A DNA stretch of 7,691 bases from assembly GCA_905198295.1 (NCBI GenBank), contig CAJKBW010000117.1:1-7691 (forward strand), read 5' to 3'. Source of the stretch: an uncultured Oscillospiraceae bacterium (GTDB lineage Bacteria > Bacillota > Clostridia > Oscillospirales > Acutalibacteraceae). The notes under the pieces are model-generated. The model worked only from the letters and a program-made list of their open reading frames with translations. It ran no database searches and was not told the origin of the DNA. A program made the translations under genes and the position numbers. This document shows, one piece after another, positions 1 through 4,741 of the stretch; the first letter of the stretch is position 1, and every line of letters starts with the position of its first letter.

Positions 1-2
1 GA

Positions 3-260
3 GTAGTTGCAGAAGGTGACGCGAATATCGTGCGTGACAAATTTTTGGAAACAGTTACGCCACATCTCAAGCGCGCGTGTGATATGGATCGCCGAATTGA
101 TGCAAAGCGCGGATATGATCCCGGCGCGGCTGTTGATCTTGTCCCCGAGTGCCGCTTTTTTGAATCAATGGTACTCAGTGCTATTTCATCATCTGTAAAC
201 AAGCTATCCGAAGATATAAAGTCCATCTTGGATGCTGGGGAATTCGGTATGGACAAATAG
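3..260 (+). CDS. C-terminal end of an unrecognised protein (5' truncated by window edge)
   Basis: An open frame enters from the left edge and stops at TAG 258-260, giving about 85 residues. The visible part begins VVAEGDANIVRDKF and ends DAGEFGMDK. It is hydrophilic, rich in charged residues and likely helical (for example the stretch SSVNKLSEDIKSIL), with no signal peptide, membrane segment or recognisable catalytic motif. A GTG at position 30 could be an internal start, but no convincing ribosome binding site precedes it and the frame stays open upstream, so I read this as a truncated 3' end. It lies 40 bases upstream of the recombinase on the same strand and may be part of the same element. 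I do not recognise the family, and the coding call rests on the open frame and plausible composition only. Confidence 0.5.
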   Translation, partial: VVAEGDANIVRDKFLETVTPHLKRACDMDRRIDAKRGYDPGAAVDLVPECRFFESMVLSAISSSVNKLSEDIKSILDAGEFGMDK

Positions 261-288
261 GATTAAATTCAAGCCGATACCACACGTT

Positions 289-297
289 GGAGGTGAT
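289..297 (+). promoter_or_regulatory. Strong Shine-Dalgarno site of the recombinase gene
   Basis: GGAGGTGAT is a near-complete match to the 16S rRNA anti-SD and ends 3 bases before the GTG at 301 (7 bases from GGAGG to the start). It decides the start codon: an in-frame ATG at 232 would add 23 residues unlike the family, would overlap the upstream gene and lacks such a site. Confidence 0.85.
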
Positions 298-300
298 ACC

Positions 301-1755
301 GTGAACGCCGTTATATACGCCCGTTTTTCCAGCGACAAGCAAACAGAGGACAGCATAGAAGCTCAGGTGCGGGCTTGTCGGGAATATGCAGCCGCCCACG
401 GGATGAATGTGGCGGATATATACGCCGACGAGGCTATCAGCGGCAAAGGCTCAAAAACGGCACAGCGGCGGCAGTATCAAAGGCTCTTGCGCGATTGCGG
501 CAAGGGTCTTTTTTCAGTGATCCTGATCCACAAATACGACCGGATCGCCCGCAACCTTGGGGAGCATGTCAACCTCGAGGCAAAGCTGAAGGAAAAGGGC
601 GTGCAGCTCATTGCTACATCTCAGGACTTCGGCCGCACTAACGAGGCGAAGATCATGCGTGCGCTCATGTGGAGCCTGTCGGAGTATTATATAGACAATC
701 TGGCGCAGGAGACAAAGAAGGGGCTGCGGGAAACCGCGCTTAAGGGGTTGCACGCCGGGGGATATCCGCCGTTCGGGTACGACGTGGTAAATCAGGCTTA
801 CGTCGTCAACGATCTGGAGGCCGGCTATGTTCGCAAGATGTTTGACGCAGCACAGACCCGCTCCGGCTTTGTGGAGCTGATCGACGAGATGGGCAGGCAG
901 GGGATACGGGGCAAGCGTGGAAAGCCCATTAAATACCCCCAGATTTACGAAATACTGCGCAACGAGAAATATACCGGGGTTTACCTGTACAGCCCTACAG
1001 AGGCAAGCAGCAGGGCAGACAGGCGGCAAAAACCGGATGCAATACGCATTGAAAACGCCCTGCCGATTATTATCAGCAGGGCGCAGTTTGAGGAGGTACA
1101 GAAGATCATGAACGAGCGCAAGCAAACGGGACGTAAATCCGACTATATGTGCAGCGGGCTTGTATACTGCCGATGTGGTGCGAAAATGCACGGTATGACA
1201 TCCAGGCGTAAAGGACATGAATACCGCTACTTTGCTTGCTCGGCCAAATGCGGCGCGCCTGTTGTCCACATGGAATGCGCGGACGATGCCGCAATAAAGT
1301 ATCTTAAAGACCTGCTTTCTGGCGAGAATCAGCTCCGGATTGCTGACGCGCTGAGACAATACCAGGCCGGAGCAGGTTCACGGATGACCGAGTTCAAGCA
1401 GGCATTAAAAAAGCGCATTGCCGCGAAGCAAGCGCAGTATGACGCACTGTTAAAGAACCTTGCAAGCGGCGTTTTGCCCGCCGAAGTGGTCGCCGATATC
1501 GGGAACCAGATGCAGGAGATCAAGGCCGAAATCGCCGCGCTGGAGGCCACAGAGCCGCCGAAGGATTTCACCGTGGATATGATTAAAACGTGGCTGGATA
1601 GCATCAAGGCCGCGCCCGATCGTGAAGCTGTGCGACTGTTGATCGAGCGCATGGACGTGCAGCCAGACGAGGAGGAAAAAGAAAAGACCACATTCAGCAT
1701 ACATAGTACGCTGGATGCGGTCTTAAGAAAAAATGGTTGCGGGGGCCAGATTTGA
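301..1755 (+). CDS. Large serine recombinase (site-specific integrase/excisionase)
   Basis: This 484-residue protein is a large serine recombinase that would cut and rejoin DNA at attachment sites to integrate and excise the element. Seen: an N-terminal resolvase domain (about residues 3-145) with YARFSSDKQ, catalytic Ser10 next to Arg8, and DRIAR at 80-84. The recombinase domain follows, opening with GGYPPFGY (153-160) and containing RNEKYTG near 220. A zinc ribbon has Cys290/Cys292 and Cys313/Cys317, and a predicted coiled coil covers about 362-420. The length fits the smaller Clostridia members of the family, such as TnpX-type transposases and ICE integrases. The start is GTG 301, set by the ribosome binding site. 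The last codons (NGCGGQI) and the stop lie within a minus-strand tRNA-Met 3' fragment, so the protein C-terminus is written by the attachment site. No key catalytic residue is missing and it appears intact. The target (tRNA-Met) is inferred from position. Confidence 0.95.
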   Translation: MNAVIYARFSSDKQTEDSIEAQVRACREYAAAHGMNVADIYADEAISGKGSKTAQRRQYQRLLRDCGKGLFSVILIHKYDRIARNLGEHVNLEAKLKEKGVQLIATSQDFGRTNEAKIMRALMWSLSEYYIDNLAQETKKGLRETALKGLHAGGYPPFGYDVVNQAYVVNDLEAGYVRKMFDAAQTRSGFVELIDEMGRQGIRGKRGKPIKYPQIYEILRNEKYTGVYLYSPTEASSRADRRQKPDAIRIENALPIIISRAQFEEVQKIMNERKQTGRKSDYMCSGLVYCRCGAKMHGMTSRRKGHEYRYFACSAKCGAPVVHMECADDAAIKYLKDLLSGENQLRIADALRQYQAGAGSRMTEFKQALKKRIAAKQAQYDALLKNLASGVLPAEVVADIGNQMQEIKAEIAALEATEPPKDFTVDMIKTWLDSIKAAPDREAVRLLIERMDVQPDEEEKEKTTFSIHSTLDAVLRKNGCGGQI

Positions 1756-1779
1756 ACTGACGACCTTCGGGTTATGAGC
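1734..1779 (-). other. tRNA-Met 3' fragment, probable attachment-site core (att)
   Basis: Read on the minus strand, this is the 3' part of a tRNA-Met (CAT) gene. It has the anticodon loop CTCATAA (anticodon at 1774-1776), the 3' anticodon strand CCCGA, the variable loop AGGTC, a T arm with stem GTCAG/CTGGC around loop TTCAAAT, the 3' acceptor strand CCCCGCA, discriminator A and an encoded CCA (1734-1736). No 5' half follows: beyond about 1779 the sequence (TCCGCAGCC) cannot rebuild the anticodon stem, and there is no D arm. It is therefore not a working tRNA but a duplicated or carried target segment, as expected for an integrase attachment core. It overlaps the last 22 bases of the recombinase gene. 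Known: many element integrases use tRNA 3' ends. Inferred: that this recombinase uses this site. Confidence 0.8.
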
Positions 1780-1846
1780 TCCGCAGCCGGATATCAATAT
1801 GCATTATATCAGCATATATTCCTTATGTCAAGCCATTTTTTGATTG

Positions 1847-1852
1847 TATAAT
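1847..1852 (+). promoter_or_regulatory. Possible -10 box upstream of parAB
   Basis: TATAAT matches the sigma-A -10 consensus in an AT-rich region. The best -35 I can place (TTATGT, 1823-1828, 18-base spacing) is poor, so promoter activity is uncertain. If used, it would give a leader of about 180 bases carrying the direct repeats at 1903-1923. Confidence 0.3.
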
Positions 1853-1902
1853 ATTCATACTTCCGTATGTTTATTATATGATTCACATAATTTACAGCGC
1901 TT

Positions 1903-1923
1903 TAGCGGTCAGAATAGCGGTCA
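1903..1923 (+). repeat. Two direct repeats of TAGCGGTCA, 12-bp phase
   Basis: TAGCGGTCA occurs at 1903-1911 and again at 1915-1923; the extended units are TAGCGGTCAGAA and TAGCGGTCAAAA. An AGCGCT palindrome lies at 1896-1901. The repeats sit between a possible promoter and parA, where an operator, iteron or recombination-factor site would be expected. The function is inferred from position only. Confidence 0.55.
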
Positions 1924-2023
1924 AAACATTTGGAGCAGCACGGTATCTTCTGTTGGTACGTTGAAGTAATGAACAGCATCTTGAGCAGATTTCCTATCTA
2001 TAAAACAAGCTGTAAATTTCAAC

Positions 2024-2029
2024 AGGAGG
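2024..2029 (+). promoter_or_regulatory. parA Shine-Dalgarno site
   Basis: AGGAGG ends 8 bases before the ATG at 2038. It fixes the parA start there rather than at the in-frame ATGs at 1930 or 1972, consistent with the usual short N-terminus before the Walker A motif of ParA/Soj proteins. Confidence 0.85.
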
Positions 2030-2037
2030 TTACAACC

Positions 2038-2835
2038 ATGTGCAAAGTTATATCCGTCATATCCTGCAAAGGCGGAGTTGGCAAGACCACATCAACGGTT
2101 AATATCAGCGCCTACCTGCAAATGCAGGGTAAAAAAGTCTGCGTGGTCGATCTGGACGCACAGCATAACCTATCCAGGCATTTTGGCGTCTGGGCAATAC
2201 CTTCAGCAGAAACACCCGCCATAACTGAATTGATCCGTGCCGCCATTGATGACTGCCCGGATGAAACCATGCAGCAGATGGTGCGGGACAGCATTTGCCA
2301 GACAACAACGGTGGATATGATCCCTTCAACTGTTCAGCTCTCTTCGTTGGAAGCCGCCCTCTCTGCCGCCACCAGCCGGGAGCGCATGCTGGAATACATC
2401 CTATCCTTTATAAAGAAAGACTATGACTATATTTTTCTGGACTGTCATCCCGGTCTGGATCTGTTTTCGATCAATGCGCTGACGGCTTCGGATTCGGTTT
2501 TGATTCCTGTGGAAGCGCATATCCTGAGCAGCGATGGGCTGGAACAGGTAGAAAAGATGATCCGCACTGTCCAACGAAAATTAAACCCTCGCCTGCACAT
2601 CGAAGGGATCATCATCACCAAGTTTCAGGGGCACACGAGCTGCTGCCGCCAGGTCTATGAAATTGTCAAGCGGGACTTCGGTAGCCATATCCACATTTTT
2701 GAAGAGCCGGTCAAATACGCTATTAAAGTCGCGGAAGCGCCAGCGTTCGGCATCTCGCTGCATGAATACGCCCCGAACATCGAGCCGGCACAGACATATG
2801 CCCGCATTGCATTAGAGGTGATGCGTAGTGCCTAA
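2038..2835 (+). CDS. parA: ParA/Soj-type partition ATPase
   Basis: This 265-residue protein is a cytosolic P-loop ATPase of the ParA/MinD superfamily. With ParB it segregates or stabilises the DNA molecule that carries it. Seen: the deviant Walker A motif KGGVGKTT (residues 11-18, signature Lys11 and catalytic Lys16), the Walker A' motif VVDLDAQ (Asp40 here; usually DxDPQ), and Walker B FLDCHPG with Asp135, where most relatives have a PP pair. The length and the very short N-terminus match chromosomal or ICE Soj-type ParA (type Ib-like), which lack an N-terminal DNA-binding domain, so it probably does not act as its own repressor through an HTH. Its end overlaps the parB start by 8 bases, implying translational coupling. 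It is the first gene after the att core, a common position in Clostridia conjugative elements. Confidence 0.93.
   Translation: MCKVISVISCKGGVGKTTSTVNISAYLQMQGKKVCVVDLDAQHNLSRHFGVWAIPSAETPAITELIRAAIDDCPDETMQQMVRDSICQTTTVDMIPSTVQLSSLEAALSAATSRERMLEYILSFIKKDYDYIFLDCHPGLDLFSINALTASDSVLIPVEAHILSSDGLEQVEKMIRTVQRKLNPRLHIEGIIITKFQGHTSCCRQVYEIVKRDFGSHIHIFEEPVKYAIKVAEAPAFGISLHEYAPNIEPAQTYARIALEVMRSA
2815..2822 (+). promoter_or_regulatory. parB Shine-Dalgarno site inside parA
   Basis: GAGGTGAT lies within the last codons of parA and ends 5 bases before the GTG at 2828. It supports that start and translational coupling of parA and parB. Confidence 0.75.
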
Positions 2836-3796
2836 ATTCAACCTAGCGGAACAGTTGGCCTCTACACGATACCATATGGACGATGCGGAAGATTTGGGTG
2901 AGCTTCTGGAGATTTCCGACAGTCAGGCCATGCAAAGACTTGTCATACTGCCGCTGGCGAAGCTGGTGGAGTACAAGGACGAGAATTTTGAAAGAACCAC
3001 CGGCCGGCCGCAGCCTTTCCGGACGTATTCCCAAGAGGATCTGGAATCGCTTGCCAAAAGCATCGCCGAGCACGGCGTCATTGACCCGATTACCGTCCGA
3101 CTGTTTGAGGGCGGCAAATACCAAATCATTGCCGGCCGGCACCGGACGCGGGCTACCGCACTTTGTGGACTGGCTGGTATTCCGGGGATCATCCGGGATA
3201 TTGACGATGTGGAAGCCGCCAAAATCATGCTGGATACCAACCTGGAGCAGCGCCACAATCTGCTGTACAGTGAAAAAGCCTATGCCTACCGGATGCGCAT
3301 GGAACTGGAAGGCTGTCAGGGAAAACGTACCGATCTGGCGGAAGCCGGAGAAAAGGTGGACAGGCTGGCGGAAGTCGGCAGGAAAAACAAGGACAATCGA
3401 CGTACTGTTGCCGACCTCATTCGGCTGACATACCTGCTGCCGGGTTTGCTGAAGCTTGTGGATGAAGGTACAATAGGATTCAAAGTGGGCGTTCAGCTAA
3501 GTTATTTGCCTGCATTTGCGCAAAATCATCTGTTGGATACCATCATCCCGGCCATTCCGTATAAAAAGAAAATTAAGCCTATGCAGGCGTCGGTATTGCG
3601 GGAGATGCACAAGTCTGATACATTGACAACGGATTCCATGGAGGAAGTTTTCCGGAAGCAGAAAAATGCTCCTGCCTCGTTCTCAATCAGCGGCAAAAAA
3701 CTGAGCGCCTATGCGGATCTGCTGAACGATAGGGACGAAATCGAGAGGCTTTTTCTGGAATTCCTGGAGAACTACAAAAGCAAGAGGAGCGCCTGA
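2828..3796 (+). CDS. parB: ParB/Spo0J-family partition protein
   Basis: This 322-residue protein is a ParB-family centromere-binding protein and the partner of the upstream ParA. Seen: the N-terminal ParB/sulfiredoxin-fold nucleotide-binding domain (about residues 35-130), with SIAEHGVIDPITVR followed by AGRHRTRAT at 102-110. The latter corresponds to the GERRxRA CTP-binding motif of Spo0J/Noc, with His and Thr substitutions. Next comes a helical domain (about 180-245) containing VADLIRLTYLLPGLL, LVDEGTIGF and VQLSYL, typical of the KorB/ParB helix-turn-helix region that reads parS. A charged helical C-terminus (about 285-322) could serve dimerisation. The start is GTG 2828, set by its ribosome binding site. 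It forms an operon with parA through an 8-base overlap. A perfect inverted repeat starts at its stop codon and may be its binding site. Whether it partitions the DNA or only regulates the element cannot be told from sequence. Confidence 0.92.
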   Translation: MPKFNLAEQLASTRYHMDDAEDLGELLEISDSQAMQRLVILPLAKLVEYKDENFERTTGRPQPFRTYSQEDLESLAKSIAEHGVIDPITVRLFEGGKYQIIAGRHRTRATALCGLAGIPGIIRDIDDVEAAKIMLDTNLEQRHNLLYSEKAYAYRMRMELEGCQGKRTDLAEAGEKVDRLAEVGRKNKDNRRTVADLIRLTYLLPGLLKLVDEGTIGFKVGVQLSYLPAFAQNHLLDTIIPAIPYKKKIKPMQASVLREMHKSDTLTTDSMEEVFRKQKNAPASFSISGKKLSAYADLLNDRDEIERLFLEFLENYKSKRSA

Positions 3797-3820
3797 CTTT
3801 GTGCATCCGATGCACAAAGT
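3796..3820. repeat. Perfect 11-bp inverted repeat, candidate parS/operator
   Basis: ACTTTGTGCAT (3796-3806) is mirrored exactly by ATGCACAAAGT (3810-3820) around a CCG centre. It begins at the last base of the parB stop codon. No T-run follows on either strand, and the stem is only 4/11 G+C, so a terminator is less likely than a protein-binding palindrome. Position beside parAB favours parS, or an operator for the downstream lipoprotein gene. It does not match the Bacillus Spo0J parS consensus. Confidence 0.6.
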
Positions 3821-3858
3821 TGGATCTATCATACAGACAGAGAAATGTGGTGAACTAT

Positions 3859-4665
3859 ATGACGACACGACTGGCAATCGCTTTTGCTGCGGCTCTTGCA
3901 CTGCTGTGTTCTGCCTGCGGACAGAATACCGATGCGCCTTCCGAAGCGTCATCCGCTCCGGCTGGTCCAGTCCTGGTAATTAGCGAATCCACAGAGTCAT
4001 CACAGCAATCATCAACGATAGCGGGAATTACCCCGACAACCGAAATGAAAGGAAGTGGTACAGCGCCCGGGTCGGATGGTACCGGTTCCACCGCACCGAA
4101 CAAATCCCATGAAGCGGGAACCACCAAGCCAACTTCTCCAGTGGTTCCGGATAAGCCGGCGCAAACGCCTCAGACGGATGGTTCCAAGAGTACGACAACC
4201 TCTGGCACGGCTTTTGTCAGCACCACCGACAAGCCGCAAACGACCAGCACCTCACGCCCCACCACCACTACTGCAACGACCACGACAACGGCCGCGGCGA
4301 AATCTCCCTGGGCCTATCCGTACGATATTCCGGCGATGATGCAGGAATGCCGGGAGGAGATCGCTCGTGTAGAGAAAAGCACTCATGTCGGTTGGGGGTG
4401 GGATGACAGCCTGACGAAAGAGCGGTCGAGCTGGGATCAGCCGGAAAGCACTGTCCTGTACACAACATATCCCGATGGATTCGCTTTCGGCGATTATGTA
4501 TTCGACGGAGATCTCAAAAACTATGTTTTCGGTGAACTAATTCCCTTCTATCTTCGCAATCAGGATCAGTATGCCATAAAACGATGCAAGATCTGGTTTG
4601 AACCGCGGCCGGAGCGTCCTGGCGATTACAACATCTATTTTCTATATCGACCGGATTCGGTATGA
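3859..4665 (+). CDS. Surface lipoprotein with Ser/Thr/Pro-rich stalk and unrecognised C-terminal domain
   Basis: This 268-residue protein is a predicted lipoprotein. Its N-terminus MTTRLAIAFAAALALLCSAC is a type II signal peptide with lipobox CSAC, giving a lipidated Cys20 after cleavage (Cys at -3 is slightly unusual). Residues about 25-148 form a low-complexity Ser/Thr/Pro/Lys stalk ending in the Thr run 135-144, like extended, possibly glycosylated spacers of Gram-positive surface proteins. Residues 151-268 form a folded-looking domain with many aromatics (WAYPYDIP, VGWGWDDS, YVFGELIPFYL, IWFEPRP), which I do not recognise. The ATG at 3859 is preferred: GGTGA at 3849-3853 can serve as ribosome binding site, and the signal peptide begins there. 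The frame extends upstream to 3799 with GTGs at 3847 and 3850 as alternatives. It lies 62 bases after parB, possibly in the same transcript, and is followed by a terminator. The downstream neighbour is also a surface protein, so a shared role at the cell surface is plausible but unproven. Confidence 0.8.
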   Translation: MTTRLAIAFAAALALLCSACGQNTDAPSEASSAPAGPVLVISESTESSQQSSTIAGITPTTEMKGSGTAPGSDGTGSTAPNKSHEAGTTKPTSPVVPDKPAQTPQTDGSKSTTTSGTAFVSTTDKPQTTSTSRPTTTTATTTTTAAAKSPWAYPYDIPAMMQECREEIARVEKSTHVGWGWDDSLTKERSSWDQPESTVLYTTYPDGFAFGDYVFDGDLKNYVFGELIPFYLRNQDQYAIKRCKIWFEPRPERPGDYNIYFLYRPDSV

Positions 4666-4681
4666 CCGAATTCTTTCCAAA

Positions 4682-4709
4682 AGCTCAGCCGAAAGGCTGG
4701 GCTTTTTTT
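4682..4709 (+). terminator. Rho-independent terminator after the lipoprotein gene
   Basis: A 9-bp stem (AGCTCAGCC 4682-4690 with GGCTGGGCT 4695-4703, one G-T pair) closed by a GAAA tetraloop is followed by seven T residues (4703-4709). It lies 17 bases after the lipoprotein stop and only 32 bases before the adhesin start, so it either ends the parAB-lipoprotein transcript or acts as an attenuator for the adhesin gene. Confidence 0.92.
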
Positions 4710-4725
4710 GCTGCCTATTTTTAAG

Positions 4726-4732
4726 AAAGGGG
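4726..4732 (+). promoter_or_regulatory. Ribosome binding site of the adhesin gene
   Basis: AAAGGGG ends 9 bases before the ATG at 4742. It is a weaker match than the recombinase and parA sites but correctly spaced, and the ATG opens directly into a signal peptide, supporting this start. No -10/-35 pair is evident between the terminator and the start. Confidence 0.6.
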
Positions 4733-4741
4733 TCTGAACAA

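Larger units (their letters stand above)
1756..2037. other. AT-rich non-coding gap between the recombinase and parA
   Basis: This 282-base gap holds the rest of the tRNA-derived fragment (to 1779), an AT-rich stretch from about 1790 to 1890, a possible -10 box (1847-1852), two direct repeats (1903-1923) and the parA ribosome binding site (2024-2029). A short imperfect inverted repeat (ATATGC 1797-1802 / GCATAT 1812-1817) lies just beyond the tRNA core and could be part of a recombinase arm site. The parA frame is open from 1930 through in-frame ATGs at 1930 and 1972, but neither has a good ribosome binding site. I see no separate gene here. Confidence 0.6.

Noticed and set aside
232..300. Longer N-terminus for the recombinase from ATG 232
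   Set aside because: It overlaps the upstream gene end, lacks a ribosome binding site and adds residues unlike the family; GTG 301 has an almost perfect ribosome binding site and starts directly into the conserved first strand.
514..1359. Minus-strand 281-residue open frame opposite the recombinase
   Set aside because: It lies antisense to a clearly conserved recombinase, with no ribosome binding site or recognisable domain; it is an open frame arising from codon bias.
1734..1779. Functional tRNA-Met gene
   Set aside because: Only the 3' part is present; the 5' anticodon strand is mismatched and there is no D arm or 5' acceptor strand.
1930..2037. Longer ParA from ATG 1930 or 1972
   Set aside because: No good ribosome binding site at either, while AGGAGG precedes ATG 2038, and ParA/Soj proteins start just before the Walker A motif. 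The upstream part of the frame covers the gap and one of its direct repeats ends just before it.
3796..3820. Rho-independent terminator for parB
   Set aside because: Perfect stem but A/T-rich, with a three-base loop and no T-run on either strand; a binding palindrome fits better, though termination is not fully excluded.
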